A DNA stretch of 33,288 nucleotides from Chara braunii (GCA_003427395.1 BFEA01000779.1:485674-518961); one strand, 5' to 3'; shown: positions 1 through 9,854, numbered from the stretch's first letter. Notes: generated from the letters alone by a model not told the origin. Made by a program: numbers and translations.

Positions 1-89
<89 letters not shown>
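1..89. repeat. (GA)n microsatellite at the window start
   Basis: Uninterrupted GA dinucleotide repeat. The far end of the window is (CT)n, its reverse complement, so both edges probably mark assembly breaks in simple repeats and not biological ends. Confidence 0.97.
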
Positions 90-92
<3 letters not shown>

Positions 93-655
93 ACCCCGTA
101 GCACTGATCGAAGCAACGATAACAGAGGAAAATGAAAAGCAGACTGTTTAGAAACAAAAGAAAATCAAACTACATGAATACACATACACGGGGAGGATAA
201 CTTACCTTCAGTCATGTTAGCGCGGTCGGTTGAGAGCCTCCACGCACCCAAGCCTCATCAGCGTCCAGCCTTCACTATGCAGAGCCCGGCCTCCACCAAG
301 AGCTTAGCGACCACGTACGCGCACGAACTGCGCCCCAAAATGTACGCGTGTGTGTGCGTGTGTGTGCGTGTGTGTGATCATCGAAGTAGCGTGCATAGAG
401 AGTTGAAAAACGGAGGTAGAGATCAGGGGGCTCGTCATAACACTCACCAAACTACAATATACGGATGTCATTCTACCAGAGAACAAGTGAACATATACAT
501 TTGTTGTTGCTATGAATAGTAACTGACGTATCTCTTCACTTTCTGCCCAAAGATTCACTTGTATTTTCTTCGTCTCGGGAAAGGTTTGGCGAGGCCCCTA
601 TTCTCTGCGTACCACCGAATTTCGGTAGCGAAAAGTCCGCGCGGCACCTCGCGGG
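90..655. other. Gene-free stretch with a short GT/GC microsatellite
   Basis: No recognisable coding region. A purine-pyrimidine alternating tract (TGTGTGCG type) lies at 346-376. Short open frames across it on both strands have no domain signal and include the simple repeat. Confidence 0.6.
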
Positions 656-657
656 CG

Positions 658-714
658 AAGAAGCTTCGATGAAAGATGAATTCTTTCAAAAAAAAAAAAA
701 GAAGCTTCGATGAA
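658..714 (+). mobile_element. Very short poly-A insertion flanked by a direct repeat
   Basis: The sequence GAAGCTTCGATGAA occurs at 660-673 and again at 701-714. Between the copies lie 14 bp followed by 13 consecutive A. A 14-16 bp direct repeat flanking an insert that ends in poly-A is the signature of target-primed reverse transcription, as for LINE or SINE products. The insert is so short that it would be an extreme 5' truncation. A chance duplication is possible. Confidence 0.45.
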
Positions 715-799
715 CCCGACAGATTGGAGGCTCGACAGGGTTGGAGTGGGGGGCATACTCACACTAGGACTTTTTCCACCTCTCTTTGGCTGTAACTGC

Positions 800-868
800 G
801 GTCAGGTGCATGCCGTCGGGACGGTCAGGTGTATGCCGTCGGGACGGTTAGGTGCATGCCGTCGGGAT
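800..868 (+). repeat. 23-bp tandem repeat, three copies
   Basis: Units beginning GGTCAGGTGCATGCCGTCGG start at 800, 823 and 846, differing at one or two bases each. No function is evident. Confidence 0.9.
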
Positions 869-1004
869 TGCAAACGCGGTCATATACATCCACGGAAACC
901 CTAATGCGAACAGCCAGTGTGATACGTGGACAGGGCCCTGAACTCGGAGTCGATCGAAGGAACCTGGCTGGCCCTGAGCGACACACAAGGCCGAGCCACA
1001 CGGT

Positions 1005-1125
1005 CGATGGGGATTCTGGTGATGCAGTAATAAACTGACTCAATATTGAGGGTTGTCCCACATATGCGTTTTCACATTTGGCTTCAGAATACCGATGGGG
1101 ACTCCTGTGATGCAGTAAAGGCCTC
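1005..1125 (+). repeat. 88-bp direct duplication
   Basis: CGATGGGGATTCTGGTGATGCAG at 1005 recurs with few changes at 1093. The intervening sequence includes CTCAATATTGAGGG and a CACATATGCGTTTTCAC stretch that resembles the repeats at 2875-3135, so this belongs to the same repeat family. Confidence 0.6.
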
Positions 1126-1260
1126 CTTAGACCCTCCTTGGAAAATCCTCAGAAATTAGGATGAAGTCCTTGGGAAACTTTGTGGTTTTCGGCATCTTAG
1201 TTACACCGTGTCCTAATTCAATGGGTTTCAAGGAAAACCCTTGGAGGTCTCCAGCGGCCA
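1100..1260 (+). repeat. Left arm of a small inverted repeat
   Basis: The reverse complement of this stretch aligns with 2665-2815. Shared blocks are the GAATTAGGACRCGGTGTAAC segment, a TCCAAGGAGGGTCTAA segment and a run of CCAAGG/TTCAAGG motifs. The pair encloses about 1.4 kb with no recognisable gene. It looks like the ends of a non-autonomous inverted-repeat element. Confidence 0.6.
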
Positions 1261-2664
1261 ATTTCATATGCATACACACGGCCGCGGGGGTGGATGTCCG
1301 TCATCGTGCTGGGATGTCCGTGCGTCCTCGGGCGTGGTCCAGTGCCAGTGGCGGGGAGGCCTACCGGGCTGACAACGAAAAAGGGCGCCAACATCCCCGT
1401 TCCATTTCAAATTTTGAACCCTCTGTTATGACACATCCGTGCGTGAGGCGTCCTGGCGTCTGGACTGGAGACTAGGGCGAAACGTTTGTGCGGAGGAGTG
1501 ATGGCGGCCATGGCTTAAAAGGAGGGCATTGGAACGTTGGGGGACATAGCACGTATGCGACGTCCCCTTCGTGTTCTGCATGCTCTTCGGGCCGTCACAG
1601 CTTAGCGTGAACGTAACGTTTCCGTGAAACGTGGAAAGTGCGAGCGTGGTCCCCATTGACGTGCAGAAGGTGCAGCGAGGGCGCCGGCAGGCAAACAAGT
1701 GGTGGGTGCTTGCGCACTGCAAGTCTTGACGATGGAACGAGAGTTCTCAGGTGGTGCGAAGGCATTAACGGCATTGGAGAGAAACACGGTGGTCGCAGTT
1801 GTGTCAGTCATCGCCATGCGTTATCGCATTGAGAGAATAACAACTCGCCTGAGGATGAGATTGTCCGTTCGTAGGCAGAGGTAGCTGATGCATCAAGTGA
1901 TGGATGCACCGGATTGTGTGTCGTTATCGGAATCCATTGTGCAATTTTGCTGCACCATGGCATCGGATGTGATCCCGCGAGCGATCCGACAGGTTGACGA
2001 CGCGGCGGAGGGCTACTACAAGGAGAAGTTGTAGAGTGGAGTAGTCAATGGCGCCCGTCGGCTGTCTGCTGGAGGTTTCCCGCCTGTCCATCGTTGTCTT
2101 CCTCACCATTCGTCGTTTTTGTCTGCTCCCAGGACCCCGCATAACGACACACACGTGGAACAACACGGCAATGAGCAGGAGAAGAGTGGCCAGCAGCACG
2201 AGTGGAAACCGCTAGAGGACGTCTGCCATGAATTGCAACGTGCGAGGCGTGTACCAAACAAAGTTTGCATCAATGCGCCTCACAATAGTGGACAAAACAC
2301 GCTCGGCAGATGCCTCCAATCGACCAACAGTGCTTCAACATCGCTTGTAGACAAATAAAAAAATTTGACCGTTGGACACCACGGTCGGCGACGCTCGCAT
2401 GGAAAACCCTGCTTTATGAAGCGCCTTGCAACTGAAGAACCAACCCCGCCTATTTTCACGCCAACGGTAACGGTGGAAGGCCGTTAGGGAGCCGTCGGGT
2501 ACTGGAGGCCAACGATGTCCGCCCGATGGACCACGGACAATTTGTGCACCAACATCGATTCCAAATTTTCCTGTCGGCGCTCCCTCTAAAACACTCTGTC
2601 AATCGCGACTCCTTGAACCCAAGGGACCTCGCGAGGACCCCTTGAATCCAATGACTTTTTGGTT
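1261..2664. other. Interior of the first inverted-repeat unit, no recognisable gene
   Basis: Moderate GC content. The only notable open frame is on the minus strand from 2199 to 1924 (91 residues), which starts with a run of about 20 hydrophobic residues (LLATLLLLIAVLFHVCVV) and then turns basic. It has no homologue I recognise. Similar short hydrophobic minus-strand frames occur at 27515-27790 and 32383-32628. None is supported as a gene. Confidence 0.4.
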
Positions 2665-2815
2665 GGGGATCCTGAGGAATCCAAGGAAATCTCTCGGGAG
2701 CGTTTTCACATTCATTCAAGGAATTTGGTGAATTAGGACGCGGTGTAACGACACCGATTTCCTAAAAATTGGATTTCCAAGGAGGGTCTAACGAGGCCCT
2801 AACTAACGGGCTCAA
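2665..2815 (-). repeat. Right arm of the small inverted repeat
   Basis: Inverted partner of 1100-1260, with the same GAATTAGGAC / GGTGTAAC block and the AAGGAGGGTCTAA block in the same order. Identity is moderate, suggesting an old element. Confidence 0.6.
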
Positions 2816-2890
2816 TATTAAAGAGGTCGAAAATCGGATTTCCAAGAAGGGTCTAACGAGGCCCTAACTAACGGGCTCAATATTAAAGGG
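2768..2890 (+). repeat. 65-bp tandem duplication
   Basis: Two units start GGATTTCCAA at 2771 and at 2836. Each contains GGGTCTAACGAGGCCCTAAC and ends in CTCAATATTAAA. They are nearly identical, so the duplication is recent compared with the surrounding arms. Confidence 0.88.
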
Positions 2891-3135
2891 GGCGCCACAT
2901 ATGTGTTTTCACGCTCCGTACCACGCACTGCGTAGGCTTCAGCCCAGAGGGCATGGACCAAGAGGACCTGTCGTGACGTTTTTAGTATGAAGTAATGAAC
3001 ACACTCAATACCGTGACTGAAGGGGTGCCATATACCTGTTTTCACACAGAATCACAGTGTACCACGCATGACGCGCAAGCACAACCCGGAGGGCATCGAC
3101 CGCGAGGACCTGTCGTAACGTTTTTAACATTCTGG
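2875..3135 (+). repeat. 130-bp tandem repeat, two diverged units
   Basis: Unit 1 starts CTCAATATT at 2875 and unit 2 CTCAATACC at 3005. Both contain a GTTTTCAC block, GTACCACGCA, GGAGGGCAT or GAGGGCAT, and GAGGACCTGTCGTRACG. A partial third relative lies at about 1039-1080. Confidence 0.75.
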
Positions 3136-5454
3136 ATCGAGATACGTTTCGCCTAATCAAGGATGTGTTTGTGTTTTGCATGTCACGGATTTGCAAAAGG
3201 GGTTATAGCATGACTTAAACCACCACCACTTCATTCAGCTTGAAAAACAAATATGTGGCTCGTATACAGCCGCAACTTTCGAGGGTTTGGATATTGGATG
3301 AAAATGGTTGGTGGGCCCAACCAAAGTGAGGCCCGTACCGTTTCGTATTTTTTTTTAAACGCCGAGAATTTTCAGACTTGACTTAAATAGTTGGGCGAGG
3401 TGTGGGCGAGATAGAACACATTTATGAATTGTCTAAACACAGATGCAAGTTTAAATCCTGTAACAGGAGGTTGAAATTGTTGTAGGACTTTTGTTGGCTT
3501 TGTTGTATATCAACACATTGACCACCATCGGTAGTTCTTGCAGGGAGTCGTGAACTTATTATAGTGTAAACTTTGTTTCGTTGAAGTTGGTTGTTGAAGA
3601 AATTTTTGGTTCAAAATTCATACATATTAAATCTTAGGCTATACTTACGCCAAAGATTTGTTCAATATAAGGGCAAACCGACATCATGACGTAGGTTGAT
3701 CGAATTTTAAGGGACGTTTGCAATAGGACATACGTTTATTAAAGTCAAAGAACATGTCAATATTAGGATGCGGTTTTGCTGAAGGTGATAACTTTTTCAA
3801 ATGTTGGTAATTTCTAAATGTTGGTTTTGAACTATCGACATTAATTGGTTTTGTCCTAATAAATTTTACTAGTCATGCCAGGACTTTGCTGAAGGTTAAG
3901 CTTAAGAGTATGCTGATACGAATTCATTGTTGAACATAGAGGTGAACATTGGTGGTTTAAGTGCATACTGATATGAATTCTTATTGTACACATTGTCAAA
4001 CTTGAGTCTAATGTGTGATGGGTTGTAGTAGGGCATACTTAGACTGGGAATGTGCTGGTTACGTTCAATTTTGCCCTTTTATGCATACTTAGAGTAATGG
4101 TGTATTGAATGTTGGGGCATACTTAGACAAAGAATCTGTTAGCTATGTTTAGTTATTTTTTCACAGCGTGAGCTTTGGTCTATCGAATTTTATGATACGC
4201 TTACAATATGACTTACATTAGAACACGAGTTTATTGAAGGTGATGATTCATTCAAATGCATGGAGTTTCAATTCTTTTGCTTACCACTTTCTATGCCAAC
4301 TTTTAACTACTCACTCACATGAATGCTCTCTTCGTTTATGTCAGTTTTTTTTTTTTTTTTTTTTTTTCCGAGTGACTATCTTTCGTCACATAAAATAGAT
4401 GTTTTTGACAGTTCACTCTATATATGGTTTGGGGTCTTGCTTGGAGTCTACCTCTACGCCTGGATCTGGGTTTGGTTATACTCTTGGAATTGGTTCGTTA
4501 CCTGAGTATGGTTCCGAGACATAAAGAAATTAATGTGAGCAACAACGAAACTTGTTGAGTAACGTTTTATAAATGAAACCACAAATCATGAAAAATCGAT
4601 TACATTTTTGTGTGTCTGGTTCATAAACGTAAATAACATGGTGAACTTGTCCTGTGTGATAAATTTGCAAACATCTTTTTTATATGCTTTCGTGGTTTTT
4701 ATTGTGAACAACTTTGATTTGGGGTTTTATTTTCAATTTATTAGCCTTGTTCTAGCCTTTAGGCATCGCTTTAGGTATAAGTTTGGTTGTGGTTATGGTT
4801 TTGCTTCTAGGCTTGAGTATAGTTTATGTATATTCTGACTTGGGTTTAAAGATTGCTTATAGGCTTGATAGAAAAAAATAACCTCTACAAACATCAACCA
4901 ATTTTTATGAACATTTTGTCAAAAATTTAGCCATGACTTCCTCTCTCGATCTATGTTTGGTTTTGTTTTTTGTATTGATTCTTAGGCTAAGTGCAAGTCG
5001 GAGCCTCGACTTGCATCCAATCCTTTTGGCTTTGGGCTTACTACATTTAATTTGATCACCGAATATTTATTGTAATGCCATTACTATGCATAAGTTGATG
5101 TTTGTTAAATTAGTGAAAGCATTCATTAAGTCTTGATAATGACATCATAAATAAACATCCACGGAGAACGTTTGTATTAATGTTTTATTACATCAAGAGT
5201 AGGTTCTGCTATAACTGATCAAGCCAATGTATTATGAGTCTGACTGCATTATACTCTAAGCTTCGGCACATCGAGGGACATGGATTGATGTGAGTATGCT
5301 TCGAGTAATCGACAATTTGAAACTCAAATCTGTATTTAAAAATGAAGTTATGTGAGTATGCTATTGGGCTGCACTTTCAATAAAATATTGTTATTAATGT
5401 ATTGTAAGTATATATTGAAATTCATTGTGATAGAACAAATATGTGTTTTAAGCT
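3136..5454. other. AT-rich gene-free region
   Basis: No coding frame with any domain signal. It contains a 23-base T tract (4345-4367), many dispersed copies of a short GCATACTTAGA-like motif (about 4030-4130), and a perfect hairpin at 4992-5015. I see no promoter, RNA gene or transposase remnant. Confidence 0.6.
4992..5015. repeat. Perfect 9-bp hairpin
   Basis: TGCAAGTCG (4992-5000), a 6-base loop, and CGACTTGCA (5007-5015). It stands alone in AT-rich DNA. Nothing nearby links it to a terminator or an element end. Confidence 0.8.
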
Positions 5455-5890
5455 TTAATAAAATAAATCATGTTATGAGAAAGGTCACAACTAAACATAG
5501 TCAACGCATTCCGGATATGAGAATGTCGTAAGATATGGCACATCAATCACATATCATTATAAGTATGATAGCCTTGTATGAATATGCTTTGGGATTCAAA
5601 ACTAACATATTAAACTCATGTCTGCATTCAACAATGATTTTGTTTCAGCCTCCAATAAAGCAAAACATGCTATGAGAAAGGACACAACTGAACATAGCCC
5701 ACGCATTCTCGATATGAGTATGTCTCAAGATGTGGCATATCAACTACACGTTTCTGTAAGTATGATGACCTTGTATAAGTATGTTTTGGGATTCAGAACC
5801 AACATATGAAACAAAGGTATAAATTCAACAACCAATTCGTTTCAGCCTCCAATAAAATCATGTTATGAATATGTTTTAGGATTTATTACA
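5455..5890 (+). repeat. Tandem repeat of about 195 bp, 2.2 copies
   Basis: Landmarks TGTTATGAGAAAGG (5471), TGCTATGAGAAAGG (5669) and TGTTATGAATATG (5861) are spaced 198 and 192 bp apart. The units share CACAACT.AACATAG, GATATGAG.ATGTC, CCTTGTAT.A.TATG and TTTCAGCCTCCAATAAA blocks in the same order. The period is in the range of plant satellites, but there are only two full units here. Confidence 0.85.
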
Positions 5891-6000
5891 GCTAATTCAT
5901 ATGATATACTTGAATTTTATATAATTTTTTTATTTAACAATAAATTCAATTCAAAACTAACACCGTGAAAGAACCTAAAACTTTGCCTTATATTTGACAT

Positions 6001-6101
6001 CAGGGTTGCGAGGCTGAACGTACAGAGGCCCCTAAGCTGACCCCTGAACATTTGGGCTTTCAAGTCCCCGTACGGGGCCTCACCCCGCAAAAAACTATTT
6101 T

Positions 6102-6103
<2 letters not shown>
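6001..6103 (+). mobile_element. TA-associated MITE, copy D (degraded left end)
   Basis: This stretch lines up with the first 115 bp of the copy starting at 6990. AGGGTTGCGAGGC corresponds to AGGGTTACCAGGC, then come the GTAC-rich GGAGGCCCC block, a GGGGCCTCACCCCGC block corresponding to GGGCCCCGCC, and AAAACTATTTTGG corresponding to AAAATTATTTCGG. It runs directly into a (TA)n tract. It is the most diverged copy and only the left end remains. Confidence 0.65.
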
Positions 6104-6112
<9 letters not shown>

Positions 6113-6142
<30 letters not shown>

Positions 6143-6145
6143 TGA

Positions 6146-6181
<36 letters not shown>
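6113..6181. repeat. (TA)n microsatellite with a short interruption
   Basis: Two TA tracts, about 6113-6138 and 6148-6181, separated by TTTGTGATG. A similar interruption, GTTTGTGACG, splits the TA tract at 16511-16560, suggesting that the tracts and interruption travel with the neighbouring element family. Confidence 0.95.
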
Positions 6182-6183
<2 letters not shown>

Positions 6184-6813
6184 TTAGCAGCCCGTACGTA
6201 CGGAGGCCCCCGCGCCAACCTCCGTACGTTCGGGCGTTCGGGGTCCCGTTCGGGGGCCGAACCCCTCCGAACCTGAAGAGGTTTTGACCCCGCCAAAAAA
6301 TATTTCGGGGCCTAAAAATTATTATTTTTTCTTGACTTTTTTTTGTGAGTTCTCTATGATGTGAGGTACATGCTTCTAAAGTTTGAGATCATTTTGCTTA
6401 GCCAAAAAAAAAAAAAAAATCGCCAAAGATGGCGGTGTCAAAACGTGCTCACCCACTCACTATTTTTTTATTTTTTTTTTCACTTTGTTTCGGGACCTAA
6501 ACAATTTTATTATTTTTTTATATTTTTTTAATGAGTTGTGTATCATGTGAGATAAACATATATGAATTTTCAGGGACTTTGATTGAGCCAAAACAAAATG
6601 AAAAATCTCCAAAGATGGAGGTGTTTAACACGTGCCCGCCCGCACATTGATTTTAATTCTCTTCTCAAATTAGTTATTTCTATTAATTTATTTTGTTTTC
6701 CGTATTTTATTTTTATTTCAAATTTGATAACGAATTTGGATGTCACACTCGGAGGAAAATGTTGTTCAATTTATCTTTCTGCATAACATATATGTTTTCT
6801 AGATTTTTTGGAT

Positions 6814-6884
<71 letters not shown>

Positions 6885-6954
6885 TCCTCTCGGGTCGAAC
6901 GTGTCTACAGGGGGGTCTGAACGTTCGGCCCGTCCCGAACGTCGACAACCTTGT
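6182..6954 (+). mobile_element. TA-associated MITE, copy A
   Basis: Non-autonomous element bounded on both sides by (TA)n. It has GC-rich ends built from CCGAACG/CGTTCGG and GTACGTACGG motifs, and an AT-rich centre with two direct subrepeats of about 190 bp, each carrying a CCAAAGATGG hairpin followed by GTGT..AACACGTGC-like sequence. Near the right end is a T run of 67 bases (6817-6883). Terminal similarity is weak: left GTTAGCAGCCCG against the reverse complement of CGACAACCTTG. There is no transposase. Residence in TA microsatellites recalls the rice Micron MITEs; that link is by analogy. Confidence 0.7.
6817..6883 (+). repeat. Long poly-T tract
   Basis: Sixty-seven consecutive T inside MITE copy A. 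The equivalent place holds a T run of about 22 in copy B and a run of about 16 A in inverted copy C, so it is a length-variable tract of the element. Confidence 0.97.
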
Positions 6955-6989
6955 ATATATATAAATACCTATATATATATATATATATA
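6955..6989. repeat. (TA)n tract between MITE copies A and B
   Basis: TA repeat with a short interruption (AAATACC). It separates the right end of copy A from the left end of copy B, so the two copies are head-to-tail with one TA tract between them. Confidence 0.9.
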
Positions 6990-7746
6990 GGGTTACCAGG
7001 CCGTACGTACGGAGGTCCCCGGGCAGACCTCCGTACGTACGGGCGTTCGGGGTCCCGTACCGGGTCCGAACCCGACGCGTTCGGGCCCCGCCAAAAATTA
7101 TTTCGGGGCCTAAACATATTGTTTTTTTTCAAAATTTGTTTTTGTCACTTCTCTATGACGTGAGGTACACGCCCATCAATTTTCAAGTCATTTGGCTCTG
7201 CCAAATAAGAATTAAAAATCGCCAAAGCTGGCGGTATCAAAACGTGCTTGCCCACGTGTTTTTTCACTTTTTACTTTTTGTTTTCAATTCAGTTCGGGGT
7301 CTATACAATTTTATTATTTTTTGAAACTTCTTTAGTGTGTTTTTCATTATGTTAATTACACATATGTAAATTTTCAGTGCATTTAGCTATTCCAAAACAA
7401 AATAGAAAATCGCCAAAGACGGCTGTGTCGAAAACGTGCTCGCGAACTCACTAAATTTAATTATTTTTTTATTTTTTGTTATTTTTATTATTAGTATTTG
7501 TGTTTCGTATTTTATTTTTATTTCAAATTAGGCAAGTAATTTGGATGTAATGCTTAGGCAAATCTTGTTTTTTTTATTTTTCTTCACAACATATTTTTTT
7601 TTCAGTTTGTTTGATTTTTTTTTTTTTTTTTTTTTGGGGTCGTTAGGCCCGAACGGCCGAACGCATCCCCAAGGGGTCCCATACGTTCGGGCGTTCGGGT
7701 TCAGGCGTTCGGCCCGTCCTGAACGCCAATTACCTTGGTTATCTTG

Positions 7747-7748
<2 letters not shown>
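6990..7748 (+). mobile_element. TA-associated MITE, copy B
   Basis: Same order of blocks as copy A. The left end GGTTACCAGGCCGTACGTAC is at 6990; the GCCCCGCCAAAAATTATTTCGG block follows at about 7083; hairpins CGCCAaagcTGGCG (7216) and CGCCAAAGACGGC (7410) mark two internal subrepeats; a T run at 7614-7635 precedes the GC-rich right end rich in CGTTCGGGCGTTCGG. The right end reads ATTACCTTGGTTATCTTG and runs into (TA)n. The left GGTTACC and the reverse-complemented right GGTAATT are a weak terminal inverted repeat. Confidence 0.72.
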
Positions 7749-7790
<42 letters not shown>

Positions 7791-7794
7791 CATA
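7749..7794. repeat. (TA)n tract at the left edge of the retrotransposon
   Basis: TA repeat with two CA interruptions. It borders the right end of MITE copy B and is the insertion context of the chromovirus. Confidence 0.93.
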
Positions 7795-8289
7795 TGCAGT
7801 AAACCGCGTTCAGCAGTGGCCTGGGCGCCGTAACCCAAGCCCAGGCCGCTGCGGGTGCTGTGTGACCACGCACAGCAAGAAATTCAAAGGTCGAAGTCAA
7901 CTGTAGGTCCAGGTACCTCGCCCAGGCCCTTGGTCGTGTGCATTGACTTGTATGTGTGCAGGTACCCAGTCAGAACGGTGGACCAAGGAGGATACNGTTT
8001 CAACTCAATCNAGGCCGTCGAGGACAATCGATCTCGGCCGTATCTGACTTGAGGACTGGGGTCCAGACCCCGCCGTCAACACTACATATTGAGCTGACTT
8101 CCTGACTTCGATATCTAGAGTCTCGTCTGGAGTCTATGGACTCGACGCTCTCGCGTCAACGCCGGCTTTATGCTGCTGGCGAGACGCTGCTGGGAGGACT
8201 TGACGACCGACGCTCGTCGCTGGTTCATGGTTTGAGCGTGCTGTGCGACCAGCATGCTGGCTGGCGCACTACTGTATGAGGGGTTGTCG

Positions 8290-8307
8290 ACGTGGCAGAT
8301 GCCACGT
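8290..8307 (+). promoter_or_regulatory. G-box inverted repeat in the 5' LTR
   Basis: ACGTGGCA, two bases, TGCCACGT: a perfect 8-bp inverted repeat whose right half continues as CCACGTGTC and so contains CACGTG. ACGTGGC is the core bound by plant bZIP factors of the G-box/ABRE class. The same 18 bp is intact in the 3' LTR at 16049-16066. Its position in the upstream part of the LTR fits a promoter role, but no TATA box or start site was identified. Confidence 0.5.
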
Positions 8308-8488
8308 GTCATCTTCGTGACTGCTGCCACGTAGTATTGCTGCTGAGGTGGAAGGCGTTGGGCGCCTGTATTGCTGTTCTGCTTCACAAGTACTCGGAAG
8401 GAGGATTCAGGACTGTGGTTGGGGTCGTGATACGTACCTGGTGTCTTCAGCTTCGTCGTCACGCCACTGCTTGATAATTGGTCTGCTG

Positions 8489-8502
8489 GTGCCACGTGGC
8501 AC
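8489..8502 (+). promoter_or_regulatory. Perfect 14-bp G-box palindrome in the 5' LTR
   Basis: GTGCCACGTGGCAC is a perfect palindrome centred on CACGTG. It is unchanged in the 3' LTR at 16248-16261 although bases close by differ between the two LTRs. It is a strong candidate binding site for a bZIP or bHLH dimer. Confidence 0.5.
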
Positions 8503-8766
8503 AGTTGGTCTACATTATCTTGGACGTCTGAATCTCTGATTGAGACACGATTATGCTGCTAGAAGGAGGAAGTACCCGAAGAGGAAGTGGGCTGTAGGGA
8601 GGAGACTATTCCACCCTCTCAACGTCTATTCTCCCTCCTCCCTCTCTCGTCTGTGTATGTATTCTCTCTCATTTTGGGATCATTATTATTATGATTTATC
8701 AGCAGCGTTCGTCTACTTTGTCTTTGCGAGTGACGACTGATTATCACGACTGGGCACATTGCAGTT

Positions 8767-8778
8767 TGGTATCGGAGC
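8767..8778 (+). promoter_or_regulatory. Primer-binding site for initiator Met-tRNA
   Basis: TGGTATCGGAGC begins three bases after the inferred end of the 5' LTR. It matches the TGGTATCAGAGC complementary to the 3' end of plant initiator methionine tRNA at 11 of 12 positions. The mismatch (G for A at the eighth base) would weaken but not prevent annealing. This is the normal minus-strand primer site of plant Gypsy and Copia elements. Confidence 0.88.
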
Positions 8779-9854
8779 ATTCACTTTCGACATTGTCTTC
8801 ACGGCGCACGCGTTGTTCTGACGCGCTATGATTACGACGCGCCAGTTTCTCTCGAAGGTCGCGCGCGTCAGGTAAGTAAGTGACGGGATACTCTCTCTTT
8901 CGCGACATTATTGTCGCGCGTGTTTTTCAACACGCTGTCTAGACATTGAGCCTGACGACGTGCGCGACGGGCATGGTGATGACGGGCAGATTATCTGCGA
9001 ATGATGATTGATTGCTGACGTGGCACATCCACGTCCATTGAAGATTGGAGCAGGGAACTTCTACTCATGCGCTGATGATGTCTCGCCGACAATATAGAGT
9101 TGCCGCATTGCTATCTCGCCAGGCAGAGACGATTGGAGCTGATTGATTGGCTCCTTGATTACTCGCTGGCAATAGCGAGATCCGGCGCTGACGTGGCAGA
9201 CTTGATTGAACTTGGGATGCGGCGAGAAGATTGATAAAGCGCAGCATTGTTGGAGTTCACCTTCACAAACGGATCTGGGTAACGGAAAGAAGTGGAGCGG
9301 CCAGCATTCCTCGCTGAAGCCCCCCCCCCCCACGATCTTGATTGGTTCGACGTGCTGACTTGGCGAAAGCTGAGTTGGCATACCGGGGGTTTGGCTGAAG
9401 CAGGCACGACGTGCCTCAAGAAACGATTGATGCATTCCGACGTTTGGAGCGGCACGAGCGACAGACTTTGGCTCGTGGTGCTTAATTGCTGTCGGGGTGA
9501 TTAGAGTGCATGCTCACGTGGCATTGTGGGGAAGACTGACGTTGATTGGTTGTGTTGTCGGTACTTACCTGTTGTCAGGCTGTGCGTGCACACGTACCTG
9601 TGAATGCTAACGATCTTGGCCTACTCGATTACCTGGAAGAGGAGTCATCACACGAATAGGAGAGAAAACAAAATTAGAACAACTTATAAAAAAGACATCA
9701 ATCAAGAGAATAAATAATTATTTTTATTTATTTATTTTCTTGTGAATCCTCTGCTGTACTGATGATTGAGTGGCTATCCAGCCATCAGATAACATTGTCT
9801 GTTTTATTTTTTTGAGAAAGGATTGGCCTGTTAAGTTTCCTGTTGACGTTAATC
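8779..9854 (+). other. Untranslated leader between primer site and gag
   Basis: About 1.08 kb, long for a plant Gypsy leader, without a supported coding region. It repeats the bZIP-type core seen in the LTR: TGACGTGGCA at about 9018 and 9190, and CACGTGGCA at about 9515. A run of 13 C lies near 9309-9321. Just before gag the sequence becomes A/T-rich (9660-9740). A packaging signal is expected here but cannot be recognised from sequence alone. Confidence 0.6.

Larger units (their letters stand above)
7795..8763 (+). repeat. 5' LTR
   Basis: Matches the 3' LTR from TGCA at 7795 to CGACT at 8751. The real end is probably 8763, because GGGCACATTGCA there gives the usual terminal CA and leaves three bases before the primer-binding site. 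The preceding bases (7790-7794) are ACATA. Compared with the 3' LTR it lacks 39 bp near 7830, flanked by CAGG microhomology, lacks a 56-bp duplication, and lacks 5 bp near 8172. It contains conserved G-box palindromes, annotated separately. Two Ns (7996 and 8011) limit comparison. Confidence 0.93.

Noticed and set aside
6052-6296. Open frames rich in Tyr-Ile repeats
   Set aside because: They are translations of (TA)n tracts within MITE-flanking sequence.
6808-6990. Open frame with a long Phe run
   Set aside because: It is the translated 67-base T tract of MITE copy A.
7855-8540. Open frames in the LTRs as genes (also 15553-16254)
   Set aside because: They occur in both LTR copies as expected of repeats, are short, and are interrupted differently in the two copies.
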